A stretch of 64,000 bases of DNA from Pseudomonas mendocina (GCF_900636545.1 NZ_LR134290.1:3782001-3846000), one strand, 5' to 3'. Counted from the first letter of the stretch, positions 38,041 to 46,303 are shown. Numbers and translations are program-made. The notes: generated by a model not told the origin, from the sequence alone.

Positions 38041-38661
38041 TCAGGCGCCAGACTTGAGGAAGCCTTCGTAGGCTTCGGTGGCTTTGATCACGTTGTCCGC
38101 CAACAGCTCGATCTCGAACACCACGTCGGACAGGCTCGAGTAGGAACTCAGCGCACCGAACATGGTGTAGCAGCCACGGCCGTCGACCATCTTCTCCAGG
38201 CCGATGGACGACAGTGGGAACAGCTTGTGGGTACGCAACACTTCTTCGTTGAAGGCAGCGGCATCTTTCACGTCCGTCGCGGGCCAGAGCAGTGCTTCGA
38301 CGATGATCTGCTCGCCGAATACGGCGATGAACAGCGGCAGGTCGCCGTATTCGCGCATGGTGATGTGCAGGCTGGCGTCGGCGCCCTGAATCAGCTCGAT
38401 GCCGGCCTGGCCGTTTTGGAACAGTTCCGTTGCCGCCAGCGCTTCGTGCAGCGCCTGAGCGGTCCAAACTTGAGGCATATTCATACCCTCCTCCTTCTCC
38501 ATCGAAGCCAGCATTGACTGTGGCTGGCGCAGTTTGCGCTCGAACGCGACCAACAGCGGCGCATGCTCGGGCAAGATCCAGACCTCCTTCTTCACCAATC
38601 CCTGCTCGCGCAGGCGCTGACGATAAAGACGCTGGTAATGGGCTGATGATTTGCTATCCAT
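38041..38661 (-). CDS. DUF2170 (YjfI-like) protein with putative RHH N-terminus
   Basis: A 206-aa protein. The C-terminal part from MPQVWTAQALHEALAATELF is a DUF2170 domain like E. coli YjfI, the usual neighbour of YjfJ/PspA. The first 50 residues (YQRLYRQRLREQGLVKKEVW, ILPEHAPLLVAFERKLR) resemble a ribbon-helix-helix DNA-binding unit, strand VWILP then helix; this is my inference. If translation starts at the internal Met near residue 60, the extension is lost. It is the first gene of the minus-strand cluster, 14 bases before PspA. Confidence 0.82.
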   Translation of the reverse strand: MDSKSSAHYQRLYRQRLREQGLVKKEVWILPEHAPLLVAFERKLRQPQSMLASMEKEEGMNMPQVWTAQALHEALAATELFQNGQAGIELIQGADASLHITMREYGDLPLFIAVFGEQIIVEALLWPATDVKDAAAFNEEVLRTHKLFPLSSIGLEKMVDGRGCYTMFGALSSYSSLSDVVFEIELLADNVIKATEAYEGFLKSGA

Positions 38662-38953
38662 GAATTGAAGACTAGCCTCTCACATGTAAGCAGTAAAGCA
38701 ATTACATGTAATAAATGTGATGCCGTTCGTCAGACCAGCGCGCAGGAGTCATCCTCGGCAGAAAACGCCGAAGAATTCACGGGAATGGGAAAGAAGAGAG
38801 GCAGACACCCAGGCTCATCCATGATTCGAGCAAAACGCTTCCATTCGCGAAGTGTCGAATTAAACCGCAGACGCTTCCGTTGCGCACGGAAAAAAGCGCT
38901 AACCGGGTCGCAGTTATGACCCCGAACCCGCACCCCGAGAGACAGGCAGCGCC
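38662..38953. other. Divergent promoter region of the stress/ATPase operon
   Basis: 292 AT-richer bases between the DUF2170 gene (minus) and the 83-aa membrane-protein gene (plus). No gene seen. It contains repeated ACATGTAA sites at 38682-38711. On the minus strand a weak TTTACT - 17 bases - TAGTCT pair lies just before the annotated DUF2170 ATG, which would leave almost no leader; this favours either a different promoter or a downstream start. Confidence 0.5.
38682..38719. promoter_or_regulatory. Paired ACATGTAA sites, candidate operator
   Basis: ACATGTAA occurs at 38682-38689 and again at 38704-38711, exactly 22 bases (two helical turns) apart; the second is inside the perfect palindrome TTACATGTAA. 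A TGTGA half-site follows at 38716-38720 and mirrors the TCACA at 38680-38684. The layout suggests cooperative binding by a small dimeric regulator, possibly the DUF2170 protein with its RHH-like N-terminus. Confidence 0.5.
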
Positions 38954-39205
38954 ATGAACGAACTTCCACCCGCAGTCCGCCAACTCGTACACGCCGGCCA
39001 ACGACAGGCAGCCATCGACCTACTGAGCGAGTACCTGGCAGCGGACCAACAGGAGGCCGAACGCCGTATCGACCAGTATCTGGAAAGCGACCCACCCGTG
39101 CATCTGCGCGGTGCAGGCGTAGTCCGCGCCAGCCGCCTGAACGCGGTGATCTGGCTGATCCTGATCATTCTGATGGCGCTACTGGCATTGATCTTCGCCC
39201 TCTGA
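38954..39205 (+). CDS. Small membrane protein, 83 aa, unknown
   Basis: An 83-aa protein with a helical, soluble N-terminus (VRQLVHAGQRQAAIDLLSEY) and a C-terminal membrane helix (AVIWLILIILMALLALIFAL). A tail-anchored topology is likely. No domain recognised and no strong ribosome binding site; it is divergent from the DUF2170 operon and convergent with thrC. Confidence 0.65.
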   Translation: MNELPPAVRQLVHAGQRQAAIDLLSEYLAADQQEAERRIDQYLESDPPVHLRGAGVVRASRLNAVIWLILIILMALLALIFAL

Positions 39206-39221
39206 ACCAGCCACAAACGAA

Positions 39222-39246
39222 ACCGGCGCCACAAGGGCGCCGGCTT
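39222..39246. terminator. Shared hairpin between convergent 83-aa gene and thrC
   Basis: Stem CCGGCGCC / GGCGCCGG over an ACAAG loop, between two convergent genes, with weak flanking T/A tracts. It could serve both directions. Confidence 0.6.
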
Positions 39247-39262
39247 CATCGAAGCGGAAACC

Positions 39263-40672
39263 TCAGAGCGGCTTGCCGCGATTGCCATGGGCCGCAACGA
39301 ATTGCTGTACAGCCTTCAGGTCATTGGCCAGCACCGTGCAGCGCTCCTCACGCTGGAACAGGTCAGCCAGGTGCGCCGGCAAGGCGGGAGCCGCGTCGAT
39401 ACCAGCCTTCTCCACTGCCTCGGGGAACTTGACCGGATGGGCGGTGCCCAGCACCACCATGGGCGTCGCCAGGCTGCGGCGGCATTCGCGCGCAGCACGC
39501 ACGCCGATGGCAGTGTGCGGATCGAGCAGCTCGCCGCACTCCTGATACACCTCGGTGATGGTCTCGCAGGTCTGCTCGTCATTCACTGCCAGCGAATCGA
39601 ACAGCTTGCGCGCCTCGGTCCAGCGATCTTCCTCGACACTGAAACCGCCACCCTGTTTGAAGCTGTCCATCAGACTGGCGATGGCAGCACCATTGCGGCC
39701 ATGCAGATCGAACAGCAGGCGCTCGAAGTTGGACGAGACCATGATGTCCATCGACGGCGACAGGGTCGGGTGCAGGGTTTCCTTGACGTACTGATTGCCG
39801 CTCATAAAGCGATGCAGGATATCGTTGCGGTTGGTGGCGACGATCAGTTGACTGACCGGCAGGCCCATGTTGCGCGCCAGGTAGCCGGCGAAGATGTCGC
39901 CGAAGTTGCCGGTCGGCACCGAGAACGCGATGGAACGCGCCGGGCCGCCGAGCTGCAGAGCCGCGTGGAAGTAGTAGACGATCTGGGCCATGATCCGCGC
40001 CCAGTTGATCGAGTTGACCGCCACCAGACGGGTGCCCTTGAGGAAGCCCTGATCGGCAAAGCTGGCCTTGACCATCTCCTGACAGTCATCGAAGTTACCT
40101 TCGATGGCGATGTTGTGGATGTTCTCGCCGAGGATGGTGGTCATCTGCCGGCGCTGCACTTCGGACACACGGTTGTGCGGGTGCATGATGAAGATATCGA
40201 CGTTATCGCAGGCCTTGCAGCCTTCGATTGCCGCCGAGCCGGTGTCGCCACTGGTGGCGCCCATGATCACCACACGCTCGCCGCGCTTGGCCAGCACATG
40301 ATCGAGCAGGCGACCGAGCAGCTGCAGGGCGAAATCCTTGAACGCCAGGGTCGGGCCGTGGAACAGCTCGAGCACCCACTCGTTGCCGTTCAGCTGACGC
40401 AGCGGAGCGACCGCATTGTGAGCGAACACACCATATGTCTCTTCGAGGATCTTCTTGAAGTCGGCATCGGCGATGGAGCCGGCGACGAACGGGCGCATCA
40501 CCCGGAAGGCCAACTCGTGATACGGCAGACCCGCCCAGGAAGCGATTTCCTCGACGGTGAAACGCGGCAGATTTTCCGGCACGTAGAGGCCGCCATCGCT
40601 GGCCAGGCCAGCCAGCAGCACATCTTCGAAGTTCAGGGCCGGCGCCTGGCCGCGGGTACTGATATAGCGCAT
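39263..40672 (-). CDS. thrC: Threonine synthase
   Basis: A 469-aa PLP enzyme converting O-phosphohomoserine to threonine, the last pathway step. PLP-lysine lies in PTLAFKDFALQLLG; MGATSGDTGSAAIEG and SVPTGNFGDIFAGYLA bind the cofactor phosphate and substrate. Length is that of the long fungal/gamma-proteobacterial class. It is downstream of hom by about 90 bases. Confidence 0.97.
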   Translation of the reverse strand: MRYISTRGQAPALNFEDVLLAGLASDGGLYVPENLPRFTVEEIASWAGLPYHELAFRVMRPFVAGSIADADFKKILEETYGVFAHNAVAPLRQLNGNEWVLELFHGPTLAFKDFALQLLGRLLDHVLAKRGERVVIMGATSGDTGSAAIEGCKACDNVDIFIMHPHNRVSEVQRRQMTTILGENIHNIAIEGNFDDCQEMVKASFADQGFLKGTRLVAVNSINWARIMAQIVYYFHAALQLGGPARSIAFSVPTGNFGDIFAGYLARNMGLPVSQLIVATNRNDILHRFMSGNQYVKETLHPTLSPSMDIMVSSNFERLLFDLHGRNGAAIASLMDSFKQGGGFSVEEDRWTEARKLFDSLAVNDEQTCETITEVYQECGELLDPHTAIGVRAARECRRSLATPMVVLGTAHPVKFPEAVEKAGIDAAPALPAHLADLFQREERCTVLANDLKAVQQFVAAHGNRGKPL

Positions 40673-40764
40673 TGTTCAAAACCTTCGGTTTTGGCCTCAG
40701 GCCTCAGGCTTCAAGCTTCAGGCAAACTCGCCTGCGGCCTGTAGCCTGAAGCCTGCAGCCCGAG
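40673..40764. repeat. Inverted AGGCTTCA repeats between hom and thrC
   Basis: CAGGCTTCAAGCTTCAGGC and its complement-like GCCTGTAGCCTGAAGCCTG are arranged as an imperfect inverted repeat. It may form a structured spacer in the hom-thrC transcript. Confidence 0.6.
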
Positions 40765-42075
40765 TTAATTGAGCTGTTCGACGCGCAGACGCATGACCGG
40801 CGAGGTCACGCCATCCAGCGCTTCCATGGCGGCGATGGCCTCGATGATACGCGCCTCGACCACGCGGTGGGTTACGAGGATCATCGGCACCAGGCCGTCC
40901 TGCTCCTCGGCTTCCTTCTGCATGATCGACTCGATATTGATACCGCGCTCGGAAAGGATGCTCGCCACCTGGGCCAGCACACCCGGGTGATCCTTGGCCT
41001 GGATGCGCAGGTAGTAGGCGCTCTCGCACTCTTCGATGGGCAGGATCGGGTGGTCGGACAGCGAGTCCGGCTGGAAGGCCAGGTGCGGTACGCGATTGGT
41101 CGGATCGGTGGTCAGTGCTCGCACCACGTCCACCAGGTCGGCCACCACTGCCGACGCAGTCGGCTCCATGCCTGCACCAGCGCCGTAATACAGCGTGCTA
41201 CCAACCGCATCGCCATTGACCATCACCGCGTTCATCACGCCATTGACGTTGGCGATCAGACGATCGGCCGGAATCAGCGTCGGGTGCACGCGCAGCTCGA
41301 TGCCTGCCTCGGTACGACGAGCCACACCCAGGTGCTTGATGCGATAGCCCAGGGCCTCGGCATAGTTCACGTCAGCCGTGGTCAGCTTGGTGATGCCTTC
41401 GGTATAGGCCTTGTCGAACTGCAGCGGAATACCGAAGGCGATAGACGCCAGAATGGTCAGCTTGTGTGCGGCATCGATGCCTTCGACGTCGAAGGTCGGA
41501 TCGGCTTCGGCATAACCCAGCGCCTGCGCTTCCTTGAGTACGTCTTCGAAGGCACGACCCTTCTCGCGCATTTCGGTGAGAATGAAGTTGCCGGTGCCGT
41601 TGATGATGCCGGCCAGCCAGTTGATACGGTTGGCCGACAGGCCTTCACGGATCGCCTTGATCACCGGAATGCCACCAGCCACGGCGGCTTCGAAGGCGAC
41701 GATAACGCCCTTCTCACGTGCCTTGGCGAAGATCTCGTTACCGTGCACGGCAATCAGCGCCTTGTTGGCGGTGACCACATGCTTGCCATTCTCGATGGCC
41801 TTGAGCACCAGCTCTTTGGCCAGGGTGTAGCCGCCGATCAGCTCGATGACGATGTCGATCTCGGGGTTGTTGACCAACTCGAAGACATCGCTGGTCATGG
41901 CAATGCCGGTGGTGTCGTACTGCGGCTTGGGCGAGCGAATGGCGATCTGGGCAATCTCGATGCCGCGACCGGCGCGCCGAGTAATCTCCTCGGCATTGCG
42001 CTTGAGTACATTCAAAGTACCGCCACCGACGGTGCCCAACCCACAGATGCCCACTTTGACCGGCTTCACACTCAA
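40765..42075 (-). CDS. hom: Homoserine dehydrogenase
   Basis: A 436-aa NAD(P)H-dependent enzyme reducing aspartate semialdehyde to homoserine. The Rossmann fingerprint is VGICGLGTVGGGTLNVL; the homoserine signature GTGNFILTEMREKG and AYTEGI follow, and the C-terminal ACT domain (AKDHPGVLAQVASILSERGI) provides threonine feedback. Monofunctional form, upstream of thrC and downstream of dsbC. Confidence 0.97.
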   Translation of the reverse strand: MSVKPVKVGICGLGTVGGGTLNVLKRNAEEITRRAGRGIEIAQIAIRSPKPQYDTTGIAMTSDVFELVNNPEIDIVIELIGGYTLAKELVLKAIENGKHVVTANKALIAVHGNEIFAKAREKGVIVAFEAAVAGGIPVIKAIREGLSANRINWLAGIINGTGNFILTEMREKGRAFEDVLKEAQALGYAEADPTFDVEGIDAAHKLTILASIAFGIPLQFDKAYTEGITKLTTADVNYAEALGYRIKHLGVARRTEAGIELRVHPTLIPADRLIANVNGVMNAVMVNGDAVGSTLYYGAGAGMEPTASAVVADLVDVVRALTTDPTNRVPHLAFQPDSLSDHPILPIEECESAYYLRIQAKDHPGVLAQVASILSERGINIESIMQKEAEEQDGLVPMILVTHRVVEARIIEAIAAMEALDGVTSPVMRLRVEQLN

Positions 42076-42127
42076 TTCCCCATCAGCACTGCACGAAACG
42101 GCCGGAGCATGCCCCGGCCGCAGATAA

Positions 42128-42155
42128 AGAGCCGCACCTTACGAAGCGGCTGTTT
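42128..42155 (-). terminator. Possible hairpin downstream of dsbC
   Basis: AGCCGC / GCGGCT inverted repeat with a ten-base loop followed on the minus strand by CTTTAT, between dsbC and hom. The T-tract is weak, so hom may also be reached by readthrough. Confidence 0.45.
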
Positions 42156-42172
42156 GTTAGTCAATCGGCGCG

Positions 42173-42901
42173 TCAGTCGTTGGACTCCAGCGCAATCTTG
42201 GCGAGCTGCGGCGCCGGCTGGTAGCCCGGAATCATCTTGCCGTTGGCCAGCACGATGGCCGGCGTGCCGTTGACGCCGATCATCTGGCCAAGCTGATACT
42301 GCTTGGCTACAGGATTGTCACAGGTAGCGTCGGCGACGCTCTGGCGAGTCTTGGCGCGATTCATCGCTTCCTGCTGGTCCTTGGCGCACCAGACGCTGAC
42401 CAGCTCCTTGGCCGCTGGGCTGTTCAACCCCTGGCGCGGGAACGCAACATAACGCACTTCGACGCCCAGACGGTTGAGCTCGGGCACTTCGCTGTGCAGC
42501 TTCTGGCAATAACCACAGTCGGTATCGGTGAAGACGGTGATGTGGGTCTTCGGCGCCTTGGGCGCGAACACCACCATTTCGTTGGCAGGAATGGCGTTGA
42601 TCTGCTTGGCCACCGCGCGACTTTCTTCGATCTCGGTCAGGTTGACAGCCTTGCCATCCTTGACCTGGAACAGGTAGCCCTGAATCAGGAACTGACCATC
42701 GGCACTGGTGTAGAGCTGACGCCCTCCTTCCAGTTGAACCTGATAGATACCGGTCATCGGGCTCTCGGCAATGGCCTCGATGGGCAGGCTGGCATCGAGC
42801 GACTTCAGCGACTGACGGATGACCTGATCAGGGTCGGCAGCCAGCGTGACGCTACTGCCCAGCGCAAGCGCCAGAGCAATGGAAATACGGGTCAAGGACA
42901 T
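42173..42901 (-). CDS. dsbC: Thiol:disulfide interchange protein DsbC
   Basis: A 242-aa periplasmic disulfide isomerase. Signal peptide of about 22 residues ending VTLAA; N-terminal dimerisation domain (PIEAIAESPMTGIYQV); thioredoxin domain with the active site TDTDCGYCQKLH and the cis-proline loop GVNGTPAIVLANG. A second cysteine pair (VWCAKD and ATCDNP) matches the structural disulfide of DsbC. ATG at 42901 has AGGAG five bases upstream; a GTG two codons earlier is ruled out by spacing. Confidence 0.96.
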   Translation of the reverse strand: MSLTRISIALALALGSSVTLAADPDQVIRQSLKSLDASLPIEAIAESPMTGIYQVQLEGGRQLYTSADGQFLIQGYLFQVKDGKAVNLTEIEESRAVAKQINAIPANEMVVFAPKAPKTHITVFTDTDCGYCQKLHSEVPELNRLGVEVRYVAFPRQGLNSPAAKELVSVWCAKDQQEAMNRAKTRQSVADATCDNPVAKQYQLGQMIGVNGTPAIVLANGKMIPGYQPAPQLAKIALESND

Positions 42902-43202
42902 GAACACTCCTGTCGAACGACGGACCGGTGAAAATCGCTACAGCCTACCACAGATGGTGCGCTAGACAGCCGATCAGGTAGCAAACGGCGCATAAGCCTC
43001 GCCACGAGCAAAGGCCGGACACCCACCAGAACAGCGCCCTTCAAAGCCTTATTCCAAGAGCATCAAGACATATAGCGAAACGATCCATATATTTATCTTG
43101 CGCACTAATATTTATCGCAATACAGTTCGACCCATGGAAACGGTTAGCGAACAAATGATTAGCGAACCAATCCATCCCAACTCACCGACAAGGCTCACCG
43201 CC
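42902..43202. other. Divergent region between dsbC and ohr
   Basis: About 300 bases with no gene I trust. AT-rich near 43080-43125, where ATATTTATC occurs twice (43089-43097 and 43108-43116) and TTGCG/CGCAA form a dyad at 43098-43120; likely regulatory for ohr. No OhrR-type gene is in the neighbourhood. Confidence 0.5.
43089..43120 (+). promoter_or_regulatory. Candidate ohr control region
   Basis: Direct repeat of ATATTTATC at 19-base spacing plus a TTGCG-N13-CGCAA dyad, 80-115 bases before the ohr ATG. The dyad is not the textbook OhrR operator, so the binding protein is uncertain. Confidence 0.3.
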
Positions 43203-43628
43203 ATGACTATCGAAAACGTTCTCTACCGTGCAACCGCTGAAGCCTTTGGTGGCCGCGAAGGCCGCGCCGTTTCCTCCGACGGCATCCTCGATATCGCCCT
43301 GACTACCCCGAAAGAACTCGGCGGCGCCGGCGGTAACGGCACCAACCCGGAGCAGCTGTTCGCGGCCGGTTATTCCGCCTGCTTCCTCGGCGCCCTGAAA
43401 TTCGTCGCCGCCCGCGACAAGCTGAGCATCCCGGCTGACACCTTCATCGAGGGCACCGTCGGCATCGGCGCCATCCCCACCGGCTTCGGCATCGAAGTGG
43501 AACTGCGCATCAGCCTGCCCGGCCTGGCCCCGGAAGCCGCACAAACCCTGGTGGATCGCGCGCACATCGTTTGCCCGTACTCCAACGCCACCCGCGGCAA
43601 CATCGACGTCACCCTGACCATCGTCTGA
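43203..43628 (+). CDS. ohr: Organic hydroperoxide resistance protein (Ohr/OsmC)
   Basis: A 141-aa OsmC-fold thiol peroxidase that reduces organic peroxides. The redox cysteines are in [15 protein letters not shown] and [32 protein letters not shown] is the family helix start. Ohr-type opening [20 protein letters not shown] sets the start at 43203; in-frame ATGs upstream at 43134 and 43158 would add an unrelated tail. Confidence 0.94.
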   Translation: MTIENVLYRATAEAFGGREGRAVSSDGILDIALTTPKELGGAGGNGTNPEQLFAAGYSACFLGALKFVAARDKLSIPADTFIEGTVGIGAIPTGFGIEVELRISLPGLAPEAAQTLVDRAHIVCPYSNATRGNIDVTLTIV

Positions 43629-43687
43629 CAGATAGCAGCCAGCGCTCGCGGCCAGAGCCCGAGCGCGGCCTCAAGAGGAGAACCACC

Positions 43688-43948
43688 ATGAAAACCCGCA
43701 CCCTGTTCGCCACCGCACTGACCGCCATCGCACTCAGCGCGTCGCTCACCACCCCCGCCCACAGCGCCGAGGCCACGCCCTACCGCTACGGCCAGAACCT
43801 GGATATTACCAAAGTGATTTCCATCGACGTGCCCAATAGCCCGCAGTGCGAAGTGGTGACAGCGCAGATGACCTACCGCAACAGCGCAGGTGACGTGAAG
43901 GTTCTCGACTACGAACAACTGTCCGATGCCTGCACCAGCCAGAGCTGA
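43688..43948 (+). CDS. Secreted DUF2790 protein
   Basis: An 86-aa periplasmic protein with a cleavable signal (about 26 residues, ending PAHSA). The mature part YRYGQNLDITKVISIDVPNS, then CEVVTAQMTYRNSAGDV, matches DUF2790 proteins common in Pseudomonas, with two cysteines likely in a disulfide. Strong GAGGAG before the ATG. It lies 59 bases after ohr on the same strand. Function unknown. Confidence 0.88.
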   Translation: MKTRTLFATALTAIALSASLTTPAHSAEATPYRYGQNLDITKVISIDVPNSPQCEVVTAQMTYRNSAGDVKVLDYEQLSDACTSQS

Positions 43949-43993
43949 TGCCCCGACTCACCTGCGAGGGTAAAAGGCGACCGGCAAGAGCGA

Positions 43994-44026
43994 GCCCCGC
44001 CACCGGCAACGGTCACGGGGCTTCGC
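43994..44026. terminator. Shared terminator-like hairpin, DUF2790 gene and xerD
   Basis: AGCCCCG / CGGGGCT inverted repeat around a 15-base GC-rich loop, between convergent genes. T-tract weak. Confidence 0.5.
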
Positions 44027-44036
44027 TTATAAGCAG

Positions 44037-44936
44037 TCAGCCACGCGGGTGGTGCTGCGCATGCAACTCCTGCAGGCGAGCGCGCGCGATGTGGGTATAG
44101 ATCTGGGTGGTAGACAGGTCGCTGTGCCCCAGCAGCATCTGCACCACACGCAGGTCGGCGCCATGATTGAGCAGGTGCGTGGCGAAGGCATGGCGCAACG
44201 TATGCGGCGACAGCGCCTTGCTGATACCGGCGACCTGCGCCTGGTGCTTGATGCGATGCCAGAAAGTCTGCCGAGTCATCTGCTCGCCGCGCAGGCTGGG
44301 AAACAACACATCGCTGGGTTTACCGCCCAACAACAACGGGCGCGCCTCGCGCATGTAGCGCTCGATCCAGGCAATGGCCTCTTCGCCCAGTGGCACCAGA
44401 CGCTCCTTGCTGCCCTTGCCGAACACCCGCAGCACACCCTGACGCAGATTGACCTGCTCCAGCGTCAGACCGACCAACTCACTGACGCGCAAGCCGCAGG
44501 CATACAGCACTTCGAGCATGGCGCGGTCACGCAGACCAATGGGGTCATCCAGATCCGGCGCCTGCAGCAGAGCCTCGACATCCGCTTCGGACAGTGACTT
44601 GGGCAGCGGCCGGCCGATCTGCGGCAATTCGACCTGCAAGGTTGGATCTTCGCTGATCAGCGTTTCACGCAGCAGGAAACGGTAGAAACCACGCACTCCG
44701 GAGAGAAAACGCGCAGTGGAACGCGCCTGATAGCCCTGCTCCAGACGCCAGGCCAGGTGATCGAGAATGGCATCGCGACCAATGTGCTGCAGCGCCAAGC
44801 CACGCGAATCGAGCCAGGCATTGAAGTGCTCCAGATCACTGCGGTAGGCAGCCTGAGTGTGGGCGGAGAGCCCCTTTTCCAACCATAGCGCCTCAAGAAA
44901 GCGCTCGATAAGAGGGTGAGCCAGGGTGGAAGACAT
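44037..44936 (-). CDS. xerD: Tyrosine recombinase XerD
   Basis: A 299-aa site-specific recombinase that, with XerC and FtsK, resolves chromosome dimers at dif. Catalytic residues are visible: Arg in ACGLRVSELVGL, Lys in FGKGSKERLVPL, His-x-x-Arg in LSPHTLRHAFATHLL, His in LGHSDLSTTQ and the nucleophile Tyr in IYTHIARARL. N-terminal SAM-like DNA-binding domain at 10-95. Start at 44936, following GAAGG; the longer frame to 45005 is not family-like. XerD is preferred over XerC because of its position beside dsbC and hom. Confidence 0.95.
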   Translation of the reverse strand: MSSTLAHPLIERFLEALWLEKGLSAHTQAAYRSDLEHFNAWLDSRGLALQHIGRDAILDHLAWRLEQGYQARSTARFLSGVRGFYRFLLRETLISEDPTLQVELPQIGRPLPKSLSEADVEALLQAPDLDDPIGLRDRAMLEVLYACGLRVSELVGLTLEQVNLRQGVLRVFGKGSKERLVPLGEEAIAWIERYMREARPLLLGGKPSDVLFPSLRGEQMTRQTFWHRIKHQAQVAGISKALSPHTLRHAFATHLLNHGADLRVVQMLLGHSDLSTTQIYTHIARARLQELHAQHHPRG

Positions 44937-45168
44937 CGATTGACCTTCGACAGTAGGAGCAGCAAGTGTTCCACAGCCCGCCATTGACGTACCAGTGCAC
45001 CGCACCGCCCACTCTCGGTGTGAATGGAAGAAACATCGCCCCTAATGGCTGTGCAGAAACGCCTCGACTCACAACCCGGCGCGACAGGAAACCCTGCCTT
45101 TGGTTGGGTGACAGCCAACGATCACGAGCAGATGATTTCACCATGCCATCACCTTCCGGTAGACCTTC

Positions 45169-45849
45169 ATGTCCCAACACGTAAACTCGCGACTCGGCCA
45201 GATTCTGATCAACAAGGGACTGATTACCAGCACGCAACTGGATGCGGCGATCAAGGCACAGCTGACCAACCATAAACGCCTCGGCGAGGTCCTCGTAGAG
45301 CAAGGCCTGCTCACCCAGAAGCAACTGAGCAAGGCACTGAAGAAACAGAGCAACCTGCGCCTGGCTGCCACTTTGGTGGCTGCCCTGATGACTCCATTCC
45401 AGATGGCCAGCGCCGACATCCAGCGACTACAGCCGCCAAGTACCATCAGCCAGGACGAAACACCGCGCGGCATGCAGTCGCTCAGCGACAGCGAAATGAG
45501 CTCGGTCAGCGCTCAAGGCCTGGACGATGCACTGCAAGGCTTGCTACTGCGCGCCGAAAGTGGTGATGGCCTGGGTACGGTCAAGCAACTGGCCAAGCTG
45601 GTGATGCCGGTACTCGACAATCTGGACGCCGAAACCAGCCTGCGCGACGTGCGCTATGACACCGGCAAGCTGCGCTCGACGCTGAACAATGACGACTCGT
45701 TCAACGTCAACCTGCCCAGCTCCATCGGCGAGCTGAGCTTCGACAACATCCGCGTCAAGGATGCGCCGGCAGGCCAGAGCTTCGGCAACCTGAGCCTGCA
45801 CAATATCGACCTGTCACAGGCCAGCCTGAAAATCAGCCTGCGCCCCTGA
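45169..45849 (+). CDS. MshEN-like domain protein with secreted-protein-like C-terminus
   Basis: A 226-aa protein. Residues 1-60 (LGQILINKGLITSTQLDAAI, RLGEVLVEQGLLTQKQLSKAL) are two helical hairpins like the MshEN / GspE N-terminal c-di-GMP-binding fold. A hydrophobic stretch (LAATLVAALMTPFQMASA) follows, then LSDSEMSSVSAQG, a motif seen near the N-terminus of secreted DUF6160-type proteins, and a beta-rich tail. The combination is unusual. No ATPase domain follows, and no strong ribosome binding site is visible before the ATG. Confidence 0.7.
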   Translation: MSQHVNSRLGQILINKGLITSTQLDAAIKAQLTNHKRLGEVLVEQGLLTQKQLSKALKKQSNLRLAATLVAALMTPFQMASADIQRLQPPSTISQDETPRGMQSLSDSEMSSVSAQGLDDALQGLLLRAESGDGLGTVKQLAKLVMPVLDNLDAETSLRDVRYDTGKLRSTLNNDDSFNVNLPSSIGELSFDNIRVKDAPAGQSFGNLSLHNIDLSQASLKISLRP

Positions 45850-45855
45850 GACGCC

Positions 45856-46284
45856 TCACTGAGCGAAGCCCGGCAGCACCGGCACGGGCTTTTGCTGATC
45901 ATCGACGGCGACGAAACTGAAACTACCGCTGATCGCCCGCTCACGCCCCTCCTGATAAAGCCCCTCGACAAACACCTCGACCTCCACCTTGAGGCTGGTA
46001 TTGCCGACCTTGATTACCCGTCCGATCAGCTCGACGATCGAGCCGGCCGGTATCGCATGCTTGAAGTCGATGCGGTCGCTGGAGACCGTCACCAGCGGCA
46101 GGCGACAGAAGCGCGTGGCAGCAATGAACGACACCTCGTCCATCCAGGCCAACGCCGTGCCGCCGAACAGAGTGTTGTGGTGATTGGTCGTCGGCGGAAA
46201 AACCGCCTTGGTCACGCAGGTTTCCGATAGCGCGATGCGCCGCTGAATTTCTTGCTCTCTTGGAGTCATGCCGTTGCTACTCAT
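45856..46284 (-). CDS. Acyl-CoA thioesterase (YciA-like hotdog)
   Basis: A 142-aa single-hotdog thioesterase hydrolysing acyl-CoA. NHHNTLFGGTALAWMDEVSF, with the Asp of the active site, ATRFCRLPLVTVSSDRIDF and the beta-strand VGNTSLKVEVEVF are family features. Convergent with the MshEN-type gene; start may alternatively be Met6. Confidence 0.9.
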   Translation of the reverse strand: MSSNGMTPREQEIQRRIALSETCVTKAVFPPTTNHHNTLFGGTALAWMDEVSFIAATRFCRLPLVTVSSDRIDFKHAIPAGSIVELIGRVIKVGNTSLKVEVEVFVEGLYQEGRERAISGSFSFVAVDDQQKPVPVLPGFAQ

Positions 46285-46303
46285 GATTACTGGACGCCAG
46301 AAA

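Noticed and set aside
24787..38661. Prophage or integrative element
   Set aside because: No integrase, capsid, terminase, att repeats or adjacent tRNA; base composition looks like the surroundings and part of the cluster is, from memory, at the same locus in PAO1.
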